From: Ephydatia muelleri
Lineage: Eukaryota > Porifera > Demospongiae > Spongillida > Spongillidae
DNA: 64,000 nt
NCBI GenBank assembly: GCA_013339895.1
Contig: JABACO010000010.1
Coordinates: forward strand, 3,661,375-3,725,374
Direction: 5' to 3'
Shown here: one piece after another, positions 37,601 to 48,600 of the stretch
Layout of the letters: the number at the start of each line of letters is the position of its first letter
How positions within the stretch are numbered: position 1 is the first letter of the stretch
Notes under the pieces: model-generated
Database searches by the model: none
What the model was told of the DNA's origin: nothing
The model's input: only the letters and a program-made list of their open reading frames with translations
Position numbers and translations under genes: made by a program

Positions 37601-38801
37601 AATGCTTAAAAGATTCAAGCATTTCTTGAAAATTATTATCTTTATTGCTTACATTCACCAGAATCTAGTGAATGTAAGCAATAAAGATATTAATAATTTT
37701 CAAGAAATGCTTGAATCTTTTAAGCATTTAAATGAGAAATTCCACGGTGAAATGAGAAGTGGTTTTAATGGGGAGAGTATGGCTGTGGCGTTGGTTCTAA
37801 CTAAGTTGAGGTTCAGCCTTGCATTTGGCATCATTTTCATCATAATATAACAGGTATAAAATTAATACACATTCAACCGTACATGAACAATACATTTAAA
37901 AACATACTACCACTAAACAACATCATTGAAAGGAGAGGACAGTCAGGGTTGGAGGCAAAGTTCCATGCAGCATTCCCCTCTGAATGCAACTGAAAACCTT
38001 AGTTTGCATGAGGTATACTAGAGTGCTTTTAAAATTTAAAATGGGTCATAGCATCATTTATGTCGTATATATTATGACAGATCATTATTACTTTTTGAAA
38101 TTTCAAAATCTCTATGCTTTTTTTTAACGTTTTGAAATTTCAAACAGGTCGTGGCATCATTTATGTAGTATGCAAGATACAAATTGTATGACAGATCATT
38201 ATTCCTTTTTGAAATTTCAAAACCAATCATTCTGTGTTTGAATACTTTTTTCTAATGTATGTGATTGGTTTAAGTGTTTAGATCTTTTTATATTAAAATC
38301 ATAAATTCTACAAGGAGGAATAAGAGGAAAAATGATATAAATGATATTTTAGTCACCATTAATGACAAATTGAGGAACAACTAATGGCCAAATCCTATGA
38401 CAATCAGTCATAACATATTTGAAATTTCAAAATAGCTGTGTATTGAACATTAATATGTCACTTGTTTTTTGCAACATTAGGCCACTGAAGTAGGAAATAA
38501 TCCTGCAGATTCCAAAATTCAACCTGAAGAGATTGTTGCCCTTGGCCTTCAACAATACAGTGATGAACTTCCTCAGGTTGCCCGAGTGTTGGCTCTGGAT
38601 GGTGATAATGTCACTGCTGAGTGGTGGACCGGAACATATAGTGGCACCTGGATCCCATGGATGGTGAAAGGACAATCTCAGTTAATTGAAGTGCACAAGA
38701 ACTGCATAGTGTCAAAAATTGCACTAACTAAATCAAACAGGCTTCACAGCAGCGCTGTTAAATTACTTAAAGAAGCATACAAAAGTTTTGAATTCATGTA
38801 A
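28653..38801 (+). CDS. DUF7869-like multi-exon gene, one apparent frameshift
   Basis: Exons as read: about 28653-28845, 28923-29006, 30763-30795, 30853-30933, 31651-32222, 32279-32400, 32454-32712, 32765-32916, 32969-33074, 33134-33372, 33612-33914, 33968-34042, 38481-38801 (stop TAA). All junctions are GT-AG with consistent phase. Motifs in order: a Ser/Asp/Glu-rich linker (DNSDSSEFESDSS), the Cys pair TKCDICSIVKSEK, VIIDGMDQNSTQLPHTKR, YLDYLQWPHDPNLT, then DNTARENKNRCVLSFLSLL and LMVGHTHEDIDALFGNI. The last exon holds VARVLALDGDNVTAEWWTG. This order matches the DUF7869 family, multi-copy in invertebrates and suspected of transposon origin; the spaced Asp, Asp-Asn and His-Asp residues suggest an RNase H-like fold. 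One base seems missing at about 32836 (CTGAC where CTGGAC is expected), just before DNTAREN, so this copy may be a pseudogene. The last intron (34043-38480) holds a satellite. The N-terminal start is not determined. Confidence 0.55.
34170..36600. repeat. TTGAAATTTCAA satellite within last intron
   Basis: An AT-rich tandem array with a basic unit of roughly 130 bp. Each unit carries two copies of the self-complementary word TTGAAATTTCAA, plus GGTCATGGCATCATTTATG and CAATCATTCTGATGTTC. Some blocks repeat at about 264 bp (the GATTAAAATGCTTCCAAGC variant near 35207, 35470 and 35735), giving a dimer higher-order period; another variant repeats at about 528 bp. The array lies in the long intron of the DUF7869-like gene. 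Weaker copies continue at 38040-38250. Confidence 0.9.
36610..37400. other. Unique insert interrupting the intron satellite
   Basis: Higher-GC, non-repetitive DNA that breaks the satellite. The last satellite word before it is at about 36590, and satellite words resume at about 37410. Open frames on both strands (for example minus 37183-36986, MDTKPVANKIVHVQRERE) are unrecognised. It may be an inserted element whose ends I could not define. Confidence 0.4.
37601..37728. repeat. Foldback repeat with a partial copy downstream
   Basis: Arms of about 58 bp (left begins AATGCTTAAAAGATTCAAGC, right ends with its complement) around a 9-bp loop, CAGAATCTA. A single-arm copy lies at 38964-39035. It shares flanking words on both sides with the hairpin: the CGAGCAGATTT region matches the sequence left of the hairpin, and TTCCACGGTGAAATGAGAAG matches the sequence to its right. 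The two copies therefore descend from one repeat, one of them folded back by duplication. Confidence 0.75.
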
Positions 38802-38963
38802 CGTGTTTTGATCAATTCACTATTAATGTTCCTCAAACACAGTCGCAGTTTGAATGATATAACTTTTTTTGTCTTCTTTATTCAGTAGGGTTTGTGTTTG
38901 TCTTGCTGGTTATATATATTTTTTGAAGGATGCACATGTTATTTGAAGGATGTATTCGCACAT

Positions 38964-39090
38964 CTGGTGAATGTAAGCTATAAAGATAATAATTTTCAAG
39001 AAATGCTTGAATCTTTTAAGCATTACGAGCAGATTTATTAAAAAAAAGGCGAATGAAAAATTCCACGGTGAAATGAGAAGTGGTTGTTTG
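38964..39090. repeat. Second copy of the 37.6-kb foldback repeat
   Basis: Matches the right arm and right flank of the 37601-37728 hairpin, and in inverted orientation its left flank. It lies 160 bp downstream of the DUF7869-like stop codon. Confidence 0.65.
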
Positions 39091-39245
39091 CGACAAGTTT
39101 ACGCATCGTGTTCAGACGTAGTAAACCCAACTTTTTGTCCAGTGTACCTGATATCGATATCACTTGGATTGTAATTTTGCTCATTTGTGCATCGATATCA
39201 TGGTTTCCTTAATTTTTATTACAAAATAGCATTGAATGCTGAATG

Positions 39246-39330
39246 CACCGGTTCCCGTCCGATCACCGAAGTTAAGCAGCGTCGGGCCGGATCAGTACTT
39301 GTGAGGTACCCTGTACAGGTTGAAGGTACA
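39246..39330 (+). pseudogene. 5S rRNA-derived fragment (possible SINE3-type remnant)
   Basis: About 60 bases from GCACCGGTTCCCGTCCGATC through GAAGTTAAGCAGCGTCGGGC to GGATCAGTACTTG match the internal part of eukaryotic 5S rRNA, including its box A and intermediate element (internal Pol III promoter). The first 15 or so bases of 5S are missing, and the 3' third is altered (GTGAGGTACCCTGTACAGG in place of the normal GGATGGGTGACC-type box C). So it is not a functional 5S gene. A 5S-headed SINE or a retro-copied 5S fragment are the two explanations; I see no clear tail. Confidence 0.7.
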
Positions 39331-39631
39331 TATACGTAAGTTATAGAATTTGCTGTAACTGTAAACCGATTATTTATCAATATCTCACCTGCCCAGAGAG
39401 ATCGTTGGCATTCAGATTTCAGATTTTTTGCACCAATGATAACTTTGCTAGATGGTACTGCAATATTTGTGTGGGATTGTGTCTCCTTTCACCACTCCAA
39501 ACTTGGTGCCCTGAAAGGAACTGTAGTGAAGTACCATCATCAGGTATTTTTACAGACTAGTATGTTGCAATTGGTGATGCATATTGTGCTGCAATAGTGA
39601 TCAACATCAGCAATATTTGCTGTTATTGATA

Positions 39632-39713
39632 TACCGGGTGTCCACGAAAGAACGCAATCTATCAAATGTTATTCCCGTTCAAAAGCATTGCGTTCTTTCG
39701 TGGACACCCGGTA
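39632..39713. repeat. TA-flanked 78-bp hairpin MITE
   Basis: TA, then CCGGGTGTCCACGAAAGAAC..., a roughly 28-bp loop, the exact complement, then TA. The TA target and CCGG-type ends suggest a Tc1/mariner-derived MITE. Arms are about 25 bp and appear perfect. Confidence 0.85.
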
Positions 39714-40129
39714 TTTCTCAACCTTCAACTGTTCAAACACACGGTTCCTCAAACTACTGTGACTCATCTTCCCTCAGACACACTCCTTATTTATAACGAA
39801 CTCATTCCAATATCAACCTCTTAATGTCATTCTTTGGATTGCTCAAGAGGAACGCTTTGACCTTTCATGCTGGTAATTATGAAAATCATATTTTCGGTCA
39901 CTACAATTGGTTTGCGTGGGCAAAGTTATGTTATAAGAGCCCCGTAGGGCATGGATGTATGTGATAGACTTCATGTGTCAGGCTGTGTAAAATAATACTC
40001 TCTTCCAGTTATTCTACGTCTACATTGGAAGTGAGAAGTAAAGCACCTGTAATATCACACTGATATACAAAAATTTGACTGCTAAAGAACAAGCTGACGA
40101 TGTCACTACCTCATTTGATTCCCAACCAG

Positions 40130-41470
40130 GTATAGGTATTTCAGTAATAGTCATTACTTATCATTCCTTCTCTCACAAAGTTGATTTTGAAGAGGAGTCT
40201 TAAAATGTTACTGAAAGCAAATCACATAGTGAGTTATCAGAGTCTGAGAGGGGTGTAGAAAGGGAAGGCTTACAAAAGCCACCAGGTATGCCACAGAATT
40301 TTGAATGTGAATCAGAAATGGAATCTGGCATTGATATTGATTGAGTCCGACAACCAGACTGACAGTGATTCAAATTAGGTTAAGGAAAACACGGAAGCTT
40401 CATTTGAGTGCCCAATGCAGCGATCATATTATTTTGAACCACTGTATCCTGATGCAAGCAAAATTAGACCTGGAGCATATTACTGTATCATGTTGTTTGC
40501 ATATAAATTTTTACTTTCAAACAAAGCTATTCATGGTTTGACTATGTTATTGCACGTATTTTGTCCTTCTAAGCAATTCAGTGTTCCTTACAAACATGAT
40601 ACTGTTTGCACCCTCCCATGTCAAATGCAATGCAATATGTGTATAGTGCCTGAAATTGATAGGCACTAAATTCACATATCTTTTATCAAGCACCTACAAT
40701 TTACAAGTCAGTTAATCAATTGAGTGCACGGAACAACACCATTTTATTTATTTAGTTGGTAACAAGAGTTACTTCTATTTCAGATAATACGGAGGCATTG
40801 GATGAACATTATTCTGACAGGAAAAAAAATTCTCTGTCTGATGTTTGGGCTGGCAGTGTAATTCAAAACAGATGAGTGAGTACAAATAATAACCTTGCTC
40901 TTAGCATATTTACTGATGGTGTACCGTAATCATATAAGCCTCTTTGGGCCAGTACTTTTACAAGTGCTTAAACTCCCCCCCCCCCCCCCCCCCCCCCACC
41001 CCCCCCCACCCCCCTCAATTTGGTTCAAAGCTGAATATATGATCAGAATGTGGTATGGGATACGAAAACCTGATATAAAGCTACCGGTGGTATAAACTCT
41101 TGACTATCTTTACAAAGATGGTTTTCAAATACAAACTTCATCCTGAAAGATGCATTTAAAAGTAAAATTGATGTTTGGTGTATTTGATTGTATTGCCAAG
41201 CCCTCAGTTATCATTTGTAAGAACATCACCTCCTAATGGATTGTTGTATGAAATGGAACTAATATCATTATTGAAGAATGCTGGTCCACCCTGTCGTGGT
41301 TGCCTTGAGATATATTTAAAAAGTTGATATACTGACAGAAAAGAGATTCATGTTGAAAGTCCAGAGAGAATCATAGCTGTACCGATCGATAATATAATCT
41401 CCAAAGCAATGAAAATTGCTATTGACAGAGCACACTCATACATTATTAGACAGCCTAATAGGTTTGAACA
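40130..41470 (+). pseudogene. Decayed transposase fragment, CACTA-like
   Basis: Around 40400-40480 the plus strand reads PMQRSYYFEPLYPDASKI then RPGAYYCIMLFAYKFLLSNK, resembling the N-terminal region of EnSpm/CACTA-related transposases (the PLYPGA...LL..F...HNL block). A nearby acidic stretch (ESKSHSELSESERGVE, about 40200) and a fragment near 41165-41270 (FGVFDCIAKP, CKNITS) could be other parts of it. The frame has stops throughout and a C-run at 40976-41015 interrupts it. No termini were found. The family call is by resemblance and is weak. Confidence 0.35.
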
Positions 41471-41725
41471 TACCGTAAAGTACCACGAATAAGCCCCCCC
41501 CCCCCTCCGCCCCCAACAATAAAAAATGGCTCGTGTGTAAACGTCCGTATCTTCGTAATCGCGAACGCTTTTTACATAATCATGTACGGGTACCATTTTT
41601 GTTTCTGAAATGCTGAATACAATTGAGGAGACTTTCGAGGTTACGGAGATGCGCACGTTTAAACACGAGCCATTTTTTATTGTTGGGGGCGGAGGGGGGG
41701 GGCTTATTCGTGGTACTTTACGGTA
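41471..41725. repeat. TA-flanked 251-bp MITE
   Basis: TIRs begin CCGTAAAGTACCACGAATAA and continue through a C-run and CAACAATAAAAAATGGCTCG, with the complement at the right end. Pairing extends over roughly 70 bp per arm and more loosely inward. It is flanked by TA at 41471-41472 and 41724-41725. This is typical of a Tc1/mariner-type non-autonomous element. Confidence 0.9.
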
Positions 41726-42603
41726 ATTAGTTTTCTTCTGTCCTAAAATCCCACTGCCCTTTAAAAATCAATGTAGACATTGGTATAGATTGTGTGTTTG
41801 TCATTTGTGATTATTTTGTTACTGTTGTACTATCATTTGAATCACACAAAGTTATTTGTACTATTCAATCACCGAATGTGCATGGTGGATCAGCTCATAT
41901 ATTAGTTATGTAAAATAGCAATATATACCAAGTATACAAATTAAAAGACGTTTCTGGTGCAATTGTGGCTTTATTTTTGTGTTTCCCTGTCAACAAGGAA
42001 CCATGACTGCCAAACCTTGGTATGTCATGGAATAACATGTTTATGCGGATCATGCTAAGAAATGTCATGATAGAATCATGGCAAGTCTAGCAAGCAAGGC
42101 ATTACATAACTTGTCAAGACATGCTAAAACTTGCATTAAATTTTGCAAGTGAATTACATGACTGGCCATGTCGTGCTGAAAAACACCAAGACATGCCATA
42201 ATTTTCATAGCGTAAGTATAGTCGCTGAACGTGGATAGACAGGAAAATTGATAATAGAGCACTTCTCTACTATCCATGATTTTACGTAGTGAAGTGAACA
42301 AGTGGTAACAGAACAGCACTTGAATAAAAGCGGCCGGTAATACTACTGATGGCCGGTAGCTGCATGCGGAACGATCGTGAATTACGAGCCAAAGAAGCAA
42401 TCTCTGGCAGAGATAGCATATTGCCATTATTATATCTGCCTCTGGATCGTGCGGGTACAATAGAAGTCGCGGCTTTGTCACGGTATACATTTCTCGACTT
42501 CAATTAATTCTATGATCTATGAATATGTACAGAAAGTACATCAATAAATGTGCTCTAATTAGAAACTGTGTTATCAATTATTTTTTATTGTTGTCTTACT
42601 GGC
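41726..42603. other. Upstream region of the EF-hand/TRAPPC12 gene
   Basis: No exon supported. Several short open frames on the minus strand are unrecognised. The last 100 bp before the start codon are AT-rich and would contain the core promoter; I see no clear TATA box. Confidence 0.35.
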
Positions 42604-45600
42604 ATGGGGCAGAAGCATGGCCATCTCAACAAGAGCTCTCTGCAGACTCTCAAGGACCTGGCAAACATTCAGTTGGGAGACATACACATGAGGCTCGAAG
42701 AACTCTGGTCGGAACCTGGAAGTTCGAAAGGGCGTCTGAGGGACAAAGACGCCTTTATTCGCAGCTTTGAATTCTCGACGACCGTGGGAGAGAGACTATT
42801 CGCCGCCCTAGACTACGACCACGTAAGATTTCATATGATATTATGCTCTTAAAATTAGTACCGTTTTTTTAATTGTATGCAGACTGGTAGTGTCAGTTGC
42901 GAGCAGTTCGCTTGTGGCCTAGCCGCGCTTTTGAACGACTCGGTCGAGGAGAGATGCGCGCTCGTGTTCCACGCTCTCGACATGCGAGGCAACGTCACCC
43001 GGGACGAGGTCATCGCCATGGCTACCATCATCCAGCGCACGTTGATCGCCCTTGTCTCTGCCGACGGAGTCCCCGCTCCGGCAGGGTTGGAATCCCTGAA
43101 CCAGTCCCTGCGTAAGGCGGTCGAGGACGCGTTCCAGCAGTACGACGCGCCCGGCTCTGGCAGTCTCACACACGTCCAGCTTCAGAGCTGGCTGGAAGCT
43201 ACTCCGGATGTGTTCGACATACTCTTCCCGTTTTCTCTTGGTGTAGAGGAGGATAAGAAGGAAGAGGAAGCAAAGATGGTACCAGATTTTATTCCTCTGT
43301 CGTTAGCTTCAAGCCAGACCACAGACAGCAACGCCACCATGGACAAGCCACCCTCCTCCGATCCCTCCCTCCTCCCACCAACTCTTGAAACCCTAGTCCC
43401 CCATGCACCAGCTACCATCAAGAGCCCGGAGTCGCCGAGTTTCCCAGGTGCCCACCAGCACCTCGTCATACCCCCGGACCTGGACAATGTGGAGCTGAAC
43501 AGTGTCACTCCCAGGGGCTCTGTGGCCTCCGTTGTGCCCTCAGAACAAGAGGCGTTCTACAGCCTGACTGGAGGAGAAGTGATCAGGGAGGAGGTGGTAC
43601 TGGATATGGAAGGATTGGGGGGAAGGGAACAGGCTACAATCGAAACCGAAAGTCCAACGCCAGGTACGACGGAAGAACCACCCTTTCTCTCGCTAGCCCC
43701 TCCCCCCTCTGGGGGCGGGGCCAACGCAAACCCAGGGGATGAGATTGCCAGTGTTGTTCGAATCAACATGGAGTCTCCAGCTGCTGTTACCGTGGCTCAC
43801 GAAAATGTGAGGACAGCACCTCAAGACATTGTCATGGCAACCGAGGACAGTCACGTTCCCCATGTTCCCATCGACCCATCAAGTGGGTTAGCTTCCGTCC
43901 CAATGGATGCACAGGCGAATTGTGTTACGCATCCATCATCCGAGGATGACCCAACCGGTAACAGTGTTAGTGGTATGGTGGACTCTCGTCTCCCCGATGC
44001 ATGTGCTCTGGAGGGGGACGATACTTGTCCTCTGGGTGGGAGCGACCACGTACATGCGGGAGTCCCCATGGGGGAAGTGGGTCTCACAGGGCCACTCCCC
44101 TTCCCCGGGGTTGTCCCCGCAGGTACATTTGGAGAGGAGGGGGCAACCATGGCAGGCTTTTCTGTCGTGGGACATCACACTGTGGAGGGAATGCCCAGCC
44201 CTGAAGGCTATGTGGTACCCAGTTCTCAACGAGGGGTGCCCAGTTCCATTGAAGATGGGGTGCCCAGCCCCACTCAAGGAAGGGTGCCCAGTCCCACTCA
44301 AGGAGGGGTGCCCAGTCCTACTCAAGGAGGGGTGCCCAGTCCTACTCAAGGAGGGGTGTCCAGCCCCATTGATGACGTGCCCAGTCCCATTCAAGGAGGT
44401 GTGCCCAGTCCTGAAGATGCTGTGTTCGGCCATACCATAAGCCTTCCACTCAATTCCGAGGGAAGCGATCCACGCCCCTCTATCGTCACCATACCGGCCA
44501 CCCCCACCATCACGTCCTCCACCTCGGACCCTGTTATCCCCACAGAGGGTTCCACTAATGGGGGCAGGTCCCAGCAGGGGGGGCAGGAGGGAGGAGGGGA
44601 CAGGGTGGAGAGAAGGTACTCGTTTCACTTCCAGAACGACAGCCAGGGAACCGACGTGAACAAGACCCACAAGCGGGTCCGCAGCATGTCCCAGCCTTCC
44701 ATGATGCACCCGGATTATGTGGCCGATCGCACGAAGGAGGCCATAGTGACAGCGTGGCTGCCTAATCCAGTGGTCCAGGGTGTCCTTGCCAATCGCTCCA
44801 GCCTCTCCAATAATCCGATCACCTGTCCTGGCCTGGTGGCCAGAACCGTTGAGGTACAGCGATTTGGGGTGCACTGTGGGTATTTGTGCCTGCACATCTG
44901 TGTGAGACATGCGGAATATTTGTGCTGTTCTGCAAACCTACCTGTACGTGTGCAGTGTACATGTACACATGTACATATCTATGTGTACATATGTGTGATG
45001 CAGGGTAGTGCTATATACATGTACATGTATAGTGTATCATTTGTTGCACACACATATACATGTGTAACACTACACAAGTACATGTAAAGTATATTACGAG
45101 TCCTTTTGTTATCCCTGTAGTGTATTTATTCCATGTACATGGTTATTTTATCATTCTACACCCCTCTACACACACCTCTACACCTTTCTACACACCACAC
45201 CTCCCTCTACAACCACTACACCTCCCTACACACACCACCACACCCCTCTACACATTGCTACACATACCCTACACCCTACACACCCTCCTACACATCCCTC
45301 TACACCCTACACACCCTCCTACACCCCTCTACACCCTGCACACCCCTCCACACTCCAGGGGGATGCCCTCACTGAGATCACAAAGGTGGCATTCCCTCAC
45401 GTGGGCAGGAAACCCCAGCTCTCCGTGGAGCATGTGTCCATGGATGGAGCAGGCTTGCGACGCCTGGTGGTGAGTTCCGTGGTGGCAGATGAGTGACCAC
45501 CTCACCCTCTCCCTCCCTCCTGCCACACACCCATGTCCTGGCGGCCATTTAGAGTGCTGGATGTCTCAGTGCTGCGTTGGAGCTGACAGCTCGCGTGCTG

Positions 45601-48600
45601 TCGGCCCACGGGCAGGGCTTTGGATCTGCGGGCCAGCCCTCTGTACACACCCACAAGACAATGCAGGTGTTGTGCCATGTTTGAGCGTGCGCGTAATCTC
45701 TCATGAGTATCGTACACTTCATCAGTACCGTGCATTCTGTGTTTTATGATAGTGTAGACGTATTCTACGCGTGTATGTGTGTGTATGTGTACATTACGTG
45801 CATGTAGGGCAGTCTTCATCCACACTGTGTGTCATTTGCATCTCTACGCGCGTACATCCCTGTGTTGCACAGATGTGGTCCGCACGCATCTCTCTGCTGG
45901 TCCACATGCGCAGGTACAAGGAAGCAGAGGAGGAGCTGGAGCCTTTCAAGGAGATGGATAACCCAGACCTCTACTACCAGTATCACTTCCACAACTACCC
46001 AGATAAGTGCGGTAAGCACTGCCTACTGTGTACAGTCACGGGTGCCTGTGCACCAAGAGTTTTCGTGCACTGTGTTTACTGCATCACGTTTGAGATGCAT
46101 CTGGATTGCAAATTCAATATGACAACTTGTGAAATTGAGTTTGTACTTAGTTGTGGGCTTGTGCAGAGAGCCCAGTCAGCTTATGTGTCACTTGTTTGTG
46201 TGCCAGGTTGCGTCTGGGCTCATTATGTACAGTGTACATGTACATGCTTGTCTGCGTGCGGTTACCACTGTTTGAATGTTGTTCACTGTCTTGCCACTTT
46301 AGCCTTCTCATTCACATTGTGCATTGTTCACTGTATTTTCTCTGTAGTATATACATCACCATTTCTAAATGTATCATGCATTGTATGTACCACCCTATGC
46401 CTCACTCACTGCATGTATCCTCATGTGCCACTCGTTTTATCTGTTCGTCCTCCATTACTGCTGTGCCTATCCCCACATCCCTCCCCCTCCCTCCCCCCGG
46501 CAGGAAGTATGGTCCCCTTCACCCTCAGGTTGCTCCACGCTCAGGTGCCATCCTACGTCAACAACCACCAGCTCACCGTGACCAGGCTGTGCAGGCTGCA
46601 GTTTATATGTGGACAGGTAGGTACAGGGCACACCTGCTGTTGGACCTCAACTCACTCACCCTAATTTGCATTGCACACTGGTTTGGTTGCTACTGTAGCT
46701 GCTCTCCATGGTAGAGGCGGGCAACGTGCCGTGGCTTTCTGACAAGCTTACTCCCGAGTACCAAGATGGTGGGCATCCCTAGAGCCAATCTGTGTGGGTT
46801 TGAGCGTTGTTTGGCTGCTTTCATTTACAGTGGCAAGGACGATATGGAGTGATCGGTTAATGAAGGTCAGGTTTGCGCTAGCCAATTGCTTTGTTGCGAT
46901 GCAGGTGAGTTGTGATGCAGTGTGTATTTCGCTGAGGAATACACGTACAAATATGTGTGTATTTATATGCATAATCTGCAGGAATGAATGGTACTGTGCA
47001 TGTACATAGTACAGTATGTGTACAGTACTATGCATGTAGGGGTTGTATGAGGAGGGTGTGCATGTACACTATGTAATGAAATACTGTATTTTTGCTAAAC
47101 TGAAGTTTAATTTTGATTGCATTCAGAGGATTTTCTGCACTGTTTATGTACATTTATTTGCTAATATCTGAATGGTTTATTTTGCGGGACATTGTACACT
47201 GAACATGTAGATATAATGTATCCATGGTGACCTGCTTAATGACCATGAGTGAATTGGGATACTGTGCATGTATGTGTGTGCTATCATCTGGTGTCCTACT
47301 GCAGGATTATGAATTGGCTGCCGAGGTGTTTAAGTCTCTAGCTGTGCAGCTTCCATCTCTTAAGGCAGATATCTACGCTGGAATAGGCAGGATCTACCTT
47401 CAGGTTGGTTTTGAGTGGTGATGGTGCTGGTGGTGCTGGTGGTGATGCTGGTGGTGGTGGTCGGTGGTGGTGTCTGTGATGCACACACTTGGTTTGTAAT
47501 TTACATGTAGTGTGTGGTGTTCTATACACTGTAAAGGTTCGGTTGCGAGGTCCTACATGTATATAATGTCTTGATATCAGTGTGCCTGTCATTTTGCCCT
47601 GTCCATTGCAAGAATTAAATCCTTTCAACAATGTGAAAGTGGTAGTATAAATAAATGCATTGCTGCAGCAAGGCTTTTGAAGTTACATGTATAAAATTTT
47701 TCAGGTAATTTATAATCAAAGCTTTGTTTACAATGCGCCAGTTGCACATGGCTACTTAAAGAACGAGTTGCAGTATAAAAGGCATCTGCCTGGCAGATGT
47801 CTGGCCAATTTCAACGGCCGAAGATGGCGACTTCGAGAACAAGTGTTAACTTGAGTAGCTTTAAGACCCTTGTTTCCATTATTTGTATAGTACAACATGT
47901 ACATACCTTTACCCCATAAAACGCATTGTCTTCTGAAAGATCGATTGCTCTTTTTTTGTGTCCAAAACGCTTTATTAATTTATATCCCGCCCCCTTTTTT
48001 ATCGCGCACACAACGTGCTAATGTACACAGGGAGTGACATTGGGTGTGTAGGCTTACCCTCCAAGGCAAAGGCCTTTTAGGAGTGCGAGATAACGCACAC
48101 ACGGGTTTGTTTGTTTTTTTCTTTTTTTTTACCTGCATGTCTGTGATACACATCAGCATGGTCATGTGCTATGCATGTACATGTACATGTATGAGCACAC
48201 CATGAAAAGATTTTATCATGTACAGGTGTAGGATACAGTTCTGTTCAAGAATAGAACATACACAGCATTCACTCACAATAAATAATATACTTCGTGTAAA
48301 AAGATAAGGCGATTCATCATAAGGTCTTACGGACCCACCCATGTGTAGCAGCCTTAAGGAAAGCTGTGGAAGAGATACATGTACAGCTACCAAATGAAGA
48401 CCTCCCTTATTACAAGTAATGAATACTATAATACTGCTATACATGTACAGTGTACATGTTGATGTAACATCCCAGATTCCAAGCTACTGCAAAATGTCGC
48501 CAAGCTACTGTACATGTTTTTTAAAGAGCCCACATTCCCAGGAGAGGATTAAGATGTCAGCTTGTCCACGCCTATATTTTCCTATGTTTTATCTCTTTTG

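Noticed and set aside
42604-43262. A separate EF-hand gene ending before TRAPPC12
   Set aside because: No stop codon, terminator-like signal or splice break separates it from the TRAPPC12 part in the 1971-bp exon; kept as one gene, with transcript evidence named as the test.
43936-44910. 324-residue minus-strand ORF opposite the TRAPPC12 linker
   Set aside because: It shadows a GC-rich, repeat-containing coding exon; the plus strand has conserved motifs and consistent splice sites, the minus strand has neither.
45771-46664. 297-residue plus-strand ORF read through introns
   Set aside because: It spans two TRAPPC12 exons plus the intron between; the splice sites and homology show only 45873-46011 and 46504-46616 are coding.
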